A stretch of DNA of 64,000 bases from Tetraselmis striata (lineage: Eukaryota; Chlorophyta; Chlorodendrophyceae; Chlorodendrales; Chlorodendraceae): NCBI GenBank assembly GCA_006384855.1, contig VCJN01002175.1:1-64000 (forward strand), in the 5' to 3' direction. The notes under the pieces are model-generated. The model ran no database searches, had not been told where the DNA came from, and was given only the letters and a program-made list of their open reading frames with translations. The translations under genes were made by a program, and so were the position numbers. Numbering within the stretch: position 1 is the first letter of the stretch; every line of letters starts with the position of its first letter. Positions 49,119-60,576 of this stretch are shown one piece after another.

Positions 49119-49800
49119 GTGCAGCTACCGTGCCGGCTCCTCCTTGCTGGTCTGCATGACTTGCTTCTTATGGAGCATGGCCTCCTTGAATGGCGCATGG
49201 TGGCTGGTATCGGCATTGACAAATCACGAGACGTTGTCGTCCACCTCCCAATAGTGCCGTACGCTCAACGCCTCAAAGTTGTCCTTCACAGCCTTCACCA
49301 CACCATCACAGACGCCACACCACGGTCATCCTCGGGCATGACCGCTATAGTAGCAACCGGCCAGAAATGCCGGTATCGCCCTTCATCCCGCGGCTCGACA
49401 AAAGCGACAGAGCTGCAGCTGTCCGCAACCTCCGGGCCGAGGTCGAGAGCAGGCAGCGCGGCCCTTATTAATGACAACCACAATCGGTGCCACCGCGTCC
49501 GCACGCAACCTTGCAGCTAACGCCACGGCGCCTCGTTCAGAAGTTCATTGACGCTTGCTGCACGTCCGCTGACCGTCATAACGCGGCTGACCGTTGCAGC
49601 TTGCACCGCTCCATGGTGACACGCTTGTTGCCGGGTCCATGACAGCCCTCTACCGGGCACTCCTGCGCCCGTCCGCAAGTAGGTCCCGCAATGCTGGATG
49701 GCATCATGCTACATTTGCTCCGGGGGTCACAATGCCTCATTTTGCTGCAAATCGCACCCTCGGGACAGGTCCGAAAGGCTGCGCGGCATCTCCCCAAATG
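49119..49800 (-). pseudogene. Cys-rich, transposon-like coding relic
   Basis: On the - strand, 49797-49576 encodes a cysteine-dense segment (C-x5-C-x5-C-x6-C-x10-C-x5-C-x4-C pattern). After stops, 49504-49295 encodes a natural-looking segment including LDLGPEVADSC and RYRHFWPVATIAVMPEDD. The order suggests a zinc-binding domain followed by another domain of one decayed element. No family is recognised with confidence. Confidence 0.35.
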
Positions 49801-50369
49801 GGCTAGTGCTCCGCAACTGGGCTAAGTAACTTGCTGCTTGAGGTGATCAAGAATGGACGCTAATTTGAGCAAGAATGACTTGACATAATTTGGCAGCGTG
49901 TAAGCGTGTGGAGCAGGGGTGGTTCCAAGACGAGGGCGCACCTGGAAAATGGGGTATTTTGCGCACATGTTTCAAGTCAGCATACAACTGAAGGCAGCTT
50001 GTCTGCGGTGTAGGCTAAGAGGGACCAAAGTAACGGCAATGTGCAGCACATAAATGCGGTTGTGAGACGGTGTGGCGGCTGTGGCGCCCGCCGCAGGAGC
50101 TGCTGCGCCTGTTTGAGCCAAATTGCATAGTTGTCTAAGTACTGGTAGTTGTTGCACAACAAACCCATTGGAGGCTGTAGGTTGCACTCCCTCGTAGTCT
50201 TCCGGCGTGTCTTCTACGCATACAGTGGAAAGCAAAAGGGGTACTCGTACTCAGTGGCGCCCCACCCTCCATGGGGCAACGTGTCGGAGGGGGGGGGGGG
50301 AGACATGTAATAATTACAGCAACTGCTAGGCTACGGCTGAGTCTTTGCCGACAACTTCATCGCCGTCAG

Positions 50370-51053
50370 TTAAAAAGTGATAATTGCTGTTATTTCACGA
50401 TCAACAACTGCCATCCCGTCGAGGATCGTGTCTAATTTCTCGACGATGCTTTGACATGACGCGTGCGGATGATCCTCAACGATTAATTCTACTTTATACA
50501 CTAGTGGGCCGTCGAACTCCGGCATGGCATAAATGAACTTTGGACCGTAGCGTACATTATAGATCACAATCCTTGATTCCTCGTTGATTCCTTGATGTTC
50601 TCGATACACTCGTAGAACATGATCACATGGACTACGGGGCGGTCTACGGGCCGCTTCGTCGTCCTGTGCGTCGTCGAGGAGGGCGGGCGTCTGGGCGAGC
50701 ACATGCCCGTCGCTCCGCTCAAGGAGCTCGCGGAGCACGGCATCGCCGGCGGTTCTCTCAAGCAAACCCCCTCGTGGCGCGAGCTCATCCGGCCAGCCGC
50801 CCTGGTTGCCCACTGGACGCGGAGTTGGACTGCGAACATTTTCCTCGCCGACTATCTCTGCCGGCACGCCGGAAGCCGTCCCTTCGACGTTGGCGGCATG
50901 CTTTCTAGGCCGGTCGTCACTTACCGGCCACTTCGTCGGGCCGTCCCACGGCCCGGCGCGAAATAAGCGCTGCTTAAGCCTTCTCTTGTACCCGACCTCA
51001 ACCGTAGTCGTAAATATGTATACAGGTACGAGAATTCCGTACGAATCGCACAT
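50370..51053 (-). CDS. Unidentified 227-codon open frame
   Basis: Reads from 51053 to 50370 without interruption. The C-terminal third (RIVIYNVRYGPKFIYAMPEF onward) has balanced, protein-like composition. The middle is Pro/Arg/Asp-rich. Upstream on the same strand, an acidic Asp/Glu-rich run is encoded around 51120-51190 in another frame. The + strand is also open across part of this region (50806-51426), so the strand is uncertain. It may be a gag-like or accessory frame of a mobile element, or chance. No function assigned. Confidence 0.3.
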   Translation of the reverse strand: MCDSYGILVPVYIFTTTVEVGYKRRLKQRLFRAGPWDGPTKWPVSDDRPRKHAANVEGTASGVPAEIVGEENVRSPTPRPVGNQGGWPDELAPRGGLLERTAGDAVLRELLERSDGHVLAQTPALLDDAQDDEAARRPPRSPCDHVLRVYREHQGINEESRIVIYNVRYGPKFIYAMPEFDGPLVYKVELIVEDHPHASCQSIVEKLDTILDGMAVVDREITAIITF

Positions 51054-52196
51054 TATGGTTGTTTACGGCTGCGGACGGCCGCGACGCATTGCGGTCTGGA
51101 ACCCGGGAGCAACCATTAGCACGCCGCTCCCGGGCGTCCCCATGATCGTCATCGTCAGGATCCTCGTCGCCATCCTCTTCGTCGCCCTGGCCAGCGTCGC
51201 TACCACCGCTGCCATACTCCTATTTGACGAGTTCCTCCTCCCCAGCTCCTCGGTAGACTCGAATGCATGCCCGCCGGCCTCGATGAGGTGGGGAGTCGTG
51301 TCCCCAAGGCGAGGCGGCGGCCATGACGACGGGCGATGTGTTGCGATGCCACGACGAACGGCCAACTCCGACGTTTATCTGGACTGCATCGACCCCAACG
51401 TCCCCCCCTTCACGAGGTTGTCCTAGCGCGTGGTTCTTCTTCAACTGATGGCCACATCTCGCGCCCCTTCGCCACTTCCAAGTTCAACAAGACTTCGCAG
51501 CGGTGGCCCTTCCGATGCCCCCTTCGTGACCGGGCGCTGCCCCTGCTTCGTCAACCTGCTGCTGTCTTCGTTTGCTGTCCCCCGGCAAAACCAGACTCAA
51601 CTTGACATGATCTAAACTAGTTTATGGGGTTTCCTCCTTTCCCCTGCTTTTCCGGCTACATGTGCTGCTGTTTGGTACGGGTTACTAGTTCACCCGTCGC
51701 TGCGCCGCCCGTTCGTGTGCAACACGAGTAGACATGAAAGCAGCCGCAACAGCTAATGAGCCTGCTGCCATCCTCTAGTTTCGCTGTGTTATAGACAGCC
51801 CCCCCCCCCCCCCCCTTTACTCCGTTTTCCCTCCACGCTTTATTATCTGAACTTCTGCCGATTTCGGCTCTTGGATGTGTAAACCCGCATTGCGACTTGT
51901 TTGGCAAAAGTAGACTCATTTTGAAAATTGCCTTCACCGGCCGACTCTTCTCCATTTCCGACCTAAACCCTCACACTCACTGGTCGGCGAGTCGCCGATC
52001 AGTGCGCGTTATCCTTATTCCACTGCCTGCAACTGCCGCCGCTGTCCACGCGGGCGCAGTTACTGCGGCAGCAGTTGGCGGGTGCGTTGAGCAAGGGCGA
52101 AGAGTCTGTCAGCGGTCGGCCCAGCCGGGGCAGGCAGGGACTGACCCGAGACAAGGGCGAGGAACAGCGCAGCAGCACAGATAGGGGCGCGCCGCG
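51054..52196. other. Spacer before MAD1
   Basis: No confident gene. It contains a C run (about 51801-51815) and GC-rich sequence immediately upstream of the MAD1 start, which probably includes its promoter and leader; no specific element was identified. Confidence 0.5.
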
Positions 52197-55100
52197 ATGC
52201 AGAGCACGCCCGGGAGTGGAGGTGGCGGGGCGCCCCACGGAGGCGCCACCCCCGCGCTGGGCAGCCCCCCCAACACCCTGGGGCTGGGCAGCTCCGCGAA
52301 ACGACCTCGCACCAGCGCAACGTGGGCGCGGCCCAACCCCTATCAGCCCACTCCGCCGCAGGTGGGAACCCCCCCACTCCCTCCTCCCACATACCAGCCC
52401 TCGCCCACGCCGCCTAGCCCAGCGCCTAGCGTCCGCCCAGAGCGATAACGACTGAGGCGCTTCCAGGAGGAGAGGGCGGAGGGCGGGCGAGAAAACGGGC
52501 TGCATGACAGCCCCCGCAGTTGTGTCCTGCGCAAGCACTGCCTTGGAATACCTGCCACACATGCCTCTGCGCAACCCTCGAACTTTGCCACCAACTGTGG
52601 CTTTGAGTGCCGGGACAGGCTGGCCGTGAGAGTACCCGCTTCTGTGCCAGACTATTGACGATGGTTCAGTTGTTCAACATCGTCTCTTCATGAGAAGTGG
52701 CACCTATAGGGCGCATATCGATGCTGCGCATTGTGGAATGCCATGGCTAAGCCTGTGGCGGCTGCCCGCACAGACGGCGCCCGCCAGCCTGTGGCCTGCC
52801 GGTAGCACCCCTGGCAGCGGCGGCGCCGTGGAGCTGTGCGACTTCCTCGCGGCGCGCAAGCAGTCGGCGGACGCGATGGCGGAGCAGCTGGCGCAGATGC
52901 GCGCACGCGAGGCGAGCCTAACCAAGCAGGTGCGGAGCGCTTCCACCTCCCCCCCCCCCCCCCCCCCCCCCCCCACTTGCACTCACCGCCATGCCGGCCG
53001 GCCGGGCCGGGCGGCGTGACCTCTCAGTGCGGTGCTCCCGCTGCAGGTGAAGCAGCTGGAGACGGCGCTGTGGGAGGCGAAGGACGAGCTGAAGGTCGTC
53101 AGCGCGCGCCAGGAGGCGGAGGCTGACAGGCCAGCCCCCCCCCCCCCCCCCCCCCGCCCCCCCCCCGCCCCTCCCCCCCCCCCCCCCTCACACATACCCG
53201 CCCCCATACTTATAGACATGAATATAATTTACATCTTGCACCCTCACCCTCTGCTAAATTGCGGATGGGAGGAGGTGCAACTTGGGCTCATGCTACTTGC
53301 TGCGCTGATGGGGCTTTTGTATGCTTTCTTGTGGGGTGTGCAGGTGGCGGCGCGACGAGGCGGAGATGGAGAAGGCGCTGGGGGAGGCCAACCTGCGGGC
53401 TGTGGCGGCCACGCGGCGGGCGGAGCAGGTGCGGCGCGCGCGCATTGCCGCAGTTCCGCCCCCTTTTGGCTGAGGATGCTTCCCGCCGGTGTGCTCATGG
53501 GGGGCGGCACAGGCCTGGCGGCAGTGGCGGTGATGGTGCTGAGAGGTTGGAAGGGAAAATGGGGGCTCAGGGAGCTGAGCCCCCCCCCCCCCCCCCCCCT
53601 CCCCCCCCCTGGCGTCCCGCTGGGCCCCCAGCTGGCGGCGCGGGCGTCCGAGGCAGCGGGCGGAGCCACGCAGCAGGAGGCGCTGCTGCGGGACAAGCTG
53701 TTGGCGGCGGAGGCGGCGTTGTCAGAGAGCGACCGCAAGGCAGGGACCCCCCCCCCCCCCCCCCTCCTTTCCATGAGAAAGCAATGTGCTTAGGCACGCC
53801 CTGCCCCGGGCGCCAGCAATCATTGCCAAACCGCCTGGCATTTCAGTCTTCATGTGGTTCGACCACCGGGCATCGCACGTCTGAGATATTGCCCGTCCAT
53901 CACTGTTTGGCTGGCCATGAATGTCTAGGACAGTCACATGGCGCACTCTGCGTGCAGCGAGTTGTACAAATGTATGGCTCCAGGCACATCAACACTTGGC
54001 AAGTATATACAGACATACAGACTGGCATGGCGTGCCTCCACACACACAGAGGACATTGTGTGGGGGGGGGGGGGGCGTTTAAGGGTGACGGGGCTGTGCT
54101 GCGCATGTGTCTCTGCCAGCCTCGTCGATTAGCGGCAGGAGGTGGCAAGCTGCAAGGAAAGGGAGCGCCCGGCTAAGCGGAGCATGCTTCCCGCGTTGTT
54201 TCCCGTGCAACAGCTGACAGGCGTGCAGGCGCAGCTGGTGGAGGAGCGCACCCGCGCAAAGGACGCTGCGCGCCGCTCGGAGACGGCCCTGGAGGCGGAG
54301 CGCGGCCTTCTGGGAGCCGCGGACAGGGCGCTCCAGCACAGCGAGGGGGATCTGGGCCGGCTGCAGGTCCGCCTCCCCACTCCCCTCCCCCCCCCCCCAC
54401 CCCACCCCCCCGGGCCAATTGCCGCAGGCAGGGGAGGGGGGAGGGGGGTGGCACAGGGCTGGCATCGGGTGTGCAAGTCCAAGTAGCTGTGGGTGGGTGG
54501 GGGGGGTGGGGGAGAGCTTCTCGCAGTGGCGCTGAGGTGGTCGGATTGCCGTTGGGTTTCGGCGCCCTGCAGGAGCAGCTGGCACGCGCGGAGGCGCGCG
54601 CGGCGGCGGCAGAGCAGAAGTGCGCGCTGCAGGAGGCGGCCGGTGCCGCTCAGCGCCAGACAGAGCCGGGCGCCAACCAGGACGAGCTGCAGGTCCCCCT
54701 CCTCCCCCCCCGAAGCCTTGAAGCCTGCTCTGTCTTCACCTCGTGCACTCCTATAAGTGACAGCGTCGGCAGTGTTTGGGAAGAGGGGTGGGCGGCGCGG
54801 GGCAGTGGGGTGGAGGTGACATGTCAGATGGGGGCGCGCAGGTGAGCAGCTGTCCTCATATATCCCTCCCACAATGTCGCCCTTCCTGACCTCGCCCCGA
54901 CCTCCCTTATGCCCGGGGCGCCAGGTGCTGCGCAGGGAGCTGCAGGCGGCGCAGGTGGAGGCCGCGCAGGTGAAGGTGCTACGGCAGCACGTGGCCAACA
55001 TCGACCTCCTGCGGGAGCAGCTGGCCAGCGAGGAGGCGCGCTGCCGGTGAGACACCCGCCCCGGGCCTCTGTGCATCCAGTCTTTTGGGGCAGTGGGGGG

Positions 55101-58100
55101 AGCGGGGCTCTTACGTAGCTTTGGCCTTGCCAAATGAGCGACTAGGTTACCCTGCCTACCCTACCTTATTCTACCCTATCCTGCGGGAATGAGAACATCT
55201 GCGAACAGGAGCCCGCCCTACCTGCCAGTGGTCAAATGTAGACAAAGTTACAGCGGAACTATAGCAAAAGTTCCAAAAGGTTGCTAGCAAGCCTAATTTG
55301 AGGCTCATAATGAGGGATCTCATAGGTGCTTTGGGGGCCGCAGTATACACTACACTACACTACTGTACTTTGAGTAACGGAGGGGCAGAAAGGCTGGCGG
55401 AAGCGGTACGTCGTGTCTGCTACGTGGAAGTGCCTGTGCGTTGCATGCCATGGGCACCAAGTCTGGGTTTCCCGCTCTAGGCTGCAATTGTGAGAGGCTG
55501 GCGGTCCCCCCCCCCCCCCCCCCGGGGGCCCTCGTAGGCGCCTGCAGGAGCAGTTGGACAGCCGTGGCGACGCCCAGCTCAGCCTCGTACGCCCCCCCCC
55601 CCCCCCCCCCCCCAGGCACAGCATAGCCTACTCACACTGGCATGAAAGTACAACTTCACCGCCGCCCTTACGATGTAGCGGTCATCACTGTCTGCTCCAC
55701 ACAACGACTGTTCGGGAGCTGATGCTGGAACATGCGCCTTCAGAGCATTGCCCCCTCGAGACTTTGTCGCTGGCTTTTGCCGAACAGCGGACACCGGCTG
55801 CGCTGACTATTCCGACTGGTGAAATGCAAGTTGTTGCCGTCTACGTTGAGTGGGCGCACACACAGACACGGACAGAGGGACAAAGAACCACCCGCACTGC
55901 GGAAGCCGATGAGAGTCGCTGGGCTGGGCTGTACCATTGTGGGCGTGCCAACTGGCTGTCTGCTCCCTCGCAGGCGGAGGCGCAGTCCACGCTGGCGCTG
56001 TGGCAGTCCGCCGCGGCGTCGCTGGGCGCGGACTGCCGCGCGCCACAGGACCTGCCGCTCAAGGTGGCGGAGATGCAGCGCGAGGCGCTCAGGGCGGCGG
56101 AGGCGCAGGGCGCGGCCGCCCTGGAGGAGCGCCGCCTCACGGTGCGCCTCTGCCTGCTTCCCACACTTCAGTGCCGCCCGGAGGCACACACATAATGCGT
56201 CCACAGCATCCCGGTTGCCGATGCACCTATAAGAACCCCTAATGTAAGCCTCAAATTGGGGCTTGCATGCAACCCATAGGTTCGCCGTAGTTTCGTCTAC
56301 ATTTGACCTCTGGCAGGCCGGGTTGGGTCCATTATTCGCAGCTGCTCTTGCTACCGCGCCACAGCTTCACTCGTAGCAACACGCCGTACCACCGCTGCCA
56401 TACGTGATGCAGTGGAACGAGGAGTGCCGGCGCACTTACGATACAACAAGAGGCCGCAGTGTCATTCCCAGGATCGCGGTGCTGGCACACGGTCCGCAAC
56501 CCCGTGCTGTTTCCTTGATCAATTTGTCTAGATTTGACCTGAGGAGAGCACGGCGTGTTTATGTTGTATACATTGAGCTCTTGCAAATACCCCGGCGCCT
56601 GTATCAACACTGCCACCACCGTGCTAATGGCCCTGGGGTCTCACACCCGGGCCTCTCCATTCCTCCAGCTTCATCGGCGTCCGCGGAGCCTTGCTGCTGC
56701 CGCGTCCGGCCCGCCGACACACGTGGTTCCGCCACCAACGTCACTGCGTGTGGGTAGAGGGCCATGGGAGTCCGCGGACAGCGGTGCTTATCCGTATCGC
56801 GCTTCTAGTGGTACGGGTGCCGGTGCACTTATAAGAAACTCGTAGTAATAATAGACTTTCTGGGGGTGCCTGGCGGCACTTTCCTAGTTTCGCGACATGC
56901 TTGTTACATGTCGGTTGGGCTTTGGGTGGGCAACAGGCGGGCCCTTTCTTGTGAATGCCTTTTAGCAAGTGCGCCGGCACCCGTAGTCCGGGAGTGTTTT
57001 GACGCCGCTTTGCAGTGCATGCTGGTTTCTGTGGATGCGCACCCCCCTCACTGGCTGGCCGACCCCCGGCGCCACTGCCCCCTTCTGGGCTGCAGCTGAA
57101 GGTGCGGGAGGCGGAGAGCGCGCTGGCGGTGGCGGCGAGCAAGGAGGCGGCGGCGGCGGCGCGCACGGAGGGTGCAGAGGTGCGGCTGGCGCGCGAGCGG
57201 CGCCGCGCGGAGCTGCTGGAGCGCGAGCGCGACGGGCTGAAGCGCATCGTGGCCAGCTACGACGCGGAGCGCGAGCAGGCGGCCGCCGAGGGTACCAGTC
57301 CCCGCCTTGGCCTGTCAGGCGCCTCGCCCCCCCCACCGTCAAAGCACACCCACCCCACTCCCTTCCCTTGCCAGAACGGATTGTTTGCTGTGGTGCTGAC
57401 CCCGCCACCCTTCCCCTTCTGCTCCCACGCTGCTGCCTGCCAGGCCAAGCTGCCGACCCCCAGGCGTTGCGTGTGAAGGAGGCGGAGGATATGGTGGAGG
57501 TGCTGCGCGACCAGGTACCAACCCCCAATATGGCATAATGGGGGACTATCGGGTACGGGAGCCGGCGTGGTGATGAGAACACTGCGAATAAGAACCCGCC
57601 CTGACTGCCAGAGGTCAAATGCAGGCGACACCATAAACGGAACTATATCGCACGTTCTCATGGGCTGCGTGCGAGCCCGATTTGAGGCTTATAATAAGGG
57701 TTGTCATAGGTGCGCTGGGCACCCGTAAATTGCTGCACTATCGGCGCCTGTCGCTGCCAACCGCATCAGTCGAAGGGCGTTCACGGACGAATTGTGTTTG
57801 AATCGGATTAGGTTTGAATCGGTCTAGGTTCAAAAAGGACTCGAATGCTAACGCTCCTGCTGCCATGTATATGGCGGAGCATTTCCGTGCTCCTTTGGCC
57901 GCAGACAGCCTGACATGCCGTGATGGATGTATTGCCTGGGGTCGCGGCACGCTGGCTTGGCCACCCTGTGCCATGAGGTCTAAGGCTGATATAGGTGGCC
58001 GTCAAGGGTGTTGCTATGCATGGGAATCATTCCTGAGTGGATCAGCACAATATAGTGTGGTTTAGGGTCGGTGTGGTCCACAACTCAACCAACACCGAAA

Positions 58101-60576
58101 ATAGTACGGGCCGTTGATTTAGTTCGGCCGAGCGGCATTACCGTAAACTTAGCTGGCACTCGATTATTTTACCAGAACGACATCTTTCGTATGTGCAGGC
58201 TGATAGTAGCCGAGTGTATGATCAAGAGCGCCTTGCCATTAAAAGAAAGCTCCCCCCCCCCCCCCCCCCCCCGTTGCCCCCTCCGCCACAGGTGTCTGCG
58301 TTGGAGGCGAGCCTGGCTGCCCAGACGGGAGCAGAGGGCCACGCGCAGAGCGCCAAGTTGGCCCTGGAGACGCGGCTGGCAGAGTCGCAGCGCGCGGTGG
58401 CGCGGCTGGAGGCCGAGGCGGTGCAGCTGGGCGCAGAGGTTTCGCTGCTGAACGAACGTCTCGGCCGCGGCGAGTTCAACAAGTCCAAGACCAAGGCAAG
58501 CACCCCCCCCCCCCCCCCCCCCCCCCTTCCCCTTCTCTCTCCCTCCCCTCCCGCCTCACGACTGTGCGAGTAACACGACGACCAGCTTAAGTGGTTCCAG
58601 GCTGAGGCAATGCCCCCCCTTCCGTCGTTCGATGAGATGCGGAACGTGGCCCATGGACGACATTGCAAAGCATGCCCAAACCCAGCCCACGCTGCCATGT
58701 TAACGGTGTGAGCGTAGTCTACTACAGAAACTTTGAGACAAACCGATCCTTGCAGGTTATTTAGTAGGTCTTTCGTTGGGTGCATTGATGTGCTGGCATT
58801 TGATGCATCAGATGAATCAGTGGACACCGGGTTGCACGGTGCGAGTACCAGCAGCGGCACACCGGTTCCCGTACCGGAATGATCGCAATGTTTCTGATGC
58901 AGTAGTAATGATGTAGCAGACGGCATCATCATGCAAGGGCTGTTACAAACTCATTGGGGAATACCGAGCACACAGATGCGGTTGCCCATCTACGCGGCAG
59001 CGGGCGTTGATGTCTCGGCCATAGGGTGGTATTGTGTCACCGGATAGGTGACCGCTCCGGTTGAATCCGATAAAGATGATATACATAGTGCGGATAATAT
59101 CTGTTTCGCCGAATCGATGCCTAAGATAAATTGATATCTTGCGAGGAATATATTGATGTTCTCGTTATCCGGATGATGCATTTTGTAATGATCTCGATAG
59201 ATGCTTGACGTATGCACCCTTATCCTCCCCCCCCGGCTCGCGTTCTCCTTTCTTCCCCTGCTTCTCCATCATCCCGGCAGGTGCTCCACTTCATCGCCAA
59301 CCCCGAAGCTGCGGCGCTGCAAGAAGCCGAGGCGGCGGCGCTGCTGGGCGTCACCGCGGAGCGCGACGCCCTGGCCGCGCAGGTCACCGAGCTGCAGGCG
59401 GCGCTGCAGGCAGCGGGCAGTGCCCCGGCGGCGGCGGCGGCATTGGCCCCTGGGGCGGCGACCGATGCGCCGCGGCGGCAGGCCGTGCTGGAGGCGGAGG
59501 TGGTGGTGCTGAAGCGGCAGGTGGCGGAGGTGGAGAAGCGGGAGCTGCGCCTGAAGGAGGTCTTCCGCGAGCGCATCCAGGTCCGCCGCAGCTCGGCCCT
59601 CTCTTTACCCCTCCCCCCCAAATTGCTCACGAATCCACCCCATGCGGCTGTCGTTTCTAGAAACATGCTTACGAGTCTACGATGGGAAACTGCGCAGCCC
59701 ACATTATAGCGACGTTTCGCAATCTACGAGACATAGCGCAACGCCCTGGCCTTGGCCATTTCCTCGAACCCTCATGCAGTACCGATCCCGGAACACTCGG
59801 GCATCGAAACCATCGACGAAGCTTCACATGCCCACACTCCCTATTGCCAACTGAAGGTTTCACATGACTGCATTTTGGGGAGTACTAGGGGTAGGACACA
59901 AATGGATTCGTGAGCATGCGGACCCATGGGCCGTTCAGTGGAAAGTGCCGGCGCTCTGAACATTCTGCACGCGTACCAACACACTCCTAAGAGATTGAGA
60001 AATGATATGCGGTATTATTGGAAGTGCTGGGGGCAACACCGTCGGAAGTGGTTGGTAAAGCACAGTGATTATGTCGCCAATGTAATTATGTTGAGTTCTT
60101 ACAGCAACACATCGGAGGCCATCTACTTATGTATGCTTGATACGGTACGTCTATTGGGACCTGCAGAGCATGTAACCCCCCCTCCCCCCCCCCCCCCCCT
60201 GCGCCTGCTAAATAATCACCCGCGTGACCATGTGCTCATCCTCTGCCTGCTGTCTCGCCGGCGGCAGGCCTTCCGCGAGGCATGCTACCAGCTGTTTGGC
60301 TACCGCGTGGATATGACCAGCGAGGCGTCGTCGCGCGGAGCGGGCACCGGCGCCGCCACCAGCTTTGTGCTCAAGCCGGCCAAGGCGGACTCGAAGGAGG
60401 ACCAGCTGCTGTTTCGCTTCTCGCAGGCCGGCGGCATGGAGATGTTGGACACACCCTTCACGAGCCACCCCTCGCGGCAGCAGGAGGTGCAGACGTTCAT
60501 CCACAAGTTCCGCTCCATCCCCGCCTTCACCGCCAACCTCACCATGGAGCTCTTCCAGAAGCAGACGCAGTGCTAA
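52197..60576 (+). CDS. MAD1: MAD1, mitotic spindle assembly checkpoint protein
   Basis: MAD1 recruits MAD2 to unattached kinetochores and helps form the mitotic checkpoint signal. Fifteen exons join in frame to 787 residues: 52197-52361, 52774-52929, 53047-53129, 53344-53428, 53632-53739, 54139-54366, 54573-54692, 54925-55046, 55538-55586, 55974-56141, 57096-57291, 57444-57514, 58292-58495, 59281-59580, 60268-60576. A disordered Gly/Pro/Ser-rich N-terminus (about 55 residues) is followed by a long Ala/Glu/Arg-rich coiled coil containing the conserved ERDGLKRIVASYDAE (about residue 474). Next are LNERLGRGEFN and the Mad2-interaction motif KVLHFIANP (585-593). The C-terminal globular domain (686-787) includes FREACYQLFGYRVDMTS and ends IPAFTANLTMELFQ. 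Three introns appear to start with GC (53130, 53740, 58496). Introns are loaded with MITEs and C runs. Exon 6 (54139-54366) may hide a small intron because its middle is not coiled-coil-like. Confidence 0.94.
55181..55345 (+). mobile_element. MITE copy 4 (MAD1 intron)
   Basis: Forward copy in the intron 55047-55537. The interior is well kept (GAGAACATCTGCGAACAGGAG, CTGCCAGTGGTCAAATGTAG, GCGGAACTATAGCAAA, TTTGAGGCTCATAATGAGGG); both terminal repeats are degraded. Confidence 0.7.
56211..56345 (-). mobile_element. MITE copy 5 (MAD1 intron, reverse orientation)
   Basis: Reverse copy at the start of the intron 56142-57095. Readable core words are CCTATAAGAACCCCTAATG, AAGCCTCAAATTGGGGCTTG and TACATTTGACCTCTGGCAG. 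The left end CCGGTTGCCGATGCACC is a weak terminal repeat. Another possible terminus, GAGTGCCGGCGCACTTA, occurs at about 56421. Confidence 0.65.
56814..56983 (+). mobile_element. MITE copy 6 (MAD1 intron), best-preserved ends
   Basis: 170 bp exactly between TA dinucleotides. The left end CGGGTGCCGGTGCACTTATA pairs with the right end AGCAAGTGCGCCGGCACCCG with only a few mismatches over about 20 bases. The interior differs from the other copies, so it may be a second subfamily sharing only the termini. Confidence 0.8.
57556..57725 (+). mobile_element. MITE copy 7 (MAD1 intron)
   Basis: 170 bp between TA dinucleotides in the intron 57515-58291. Left end CGGGAGCCGGCGTGG, right end GCGCTGGGCACCCG. 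The interior gives the fullest version of the family core (GCGAATAAGAACCCGCCC, CTGCCAGAGGTCAAATGCAG, CGGAACTATA, CACGTTCTCATGGGCTGC, CGATTTGAGGCTTATAATAA). Confidence 0.85.

Noticed and set aside
50806-51426. 206-codon + strand frame with a hydrophobic segment near 51130-51230
   Set aside because: The hydrophobic run is the complement of an Asp/Glu-rich stretch on the other strand, a common artefact; no signal peptide, domain or splice support.
53032-53793. Continuous 253-codon + frame across several MAD1 exons
   Set aside because: It runs through poly-C tracts as poly-proline and changes away from the coiled-coil frame at 53344; exon-by-exon phase shows it is partly intronic.
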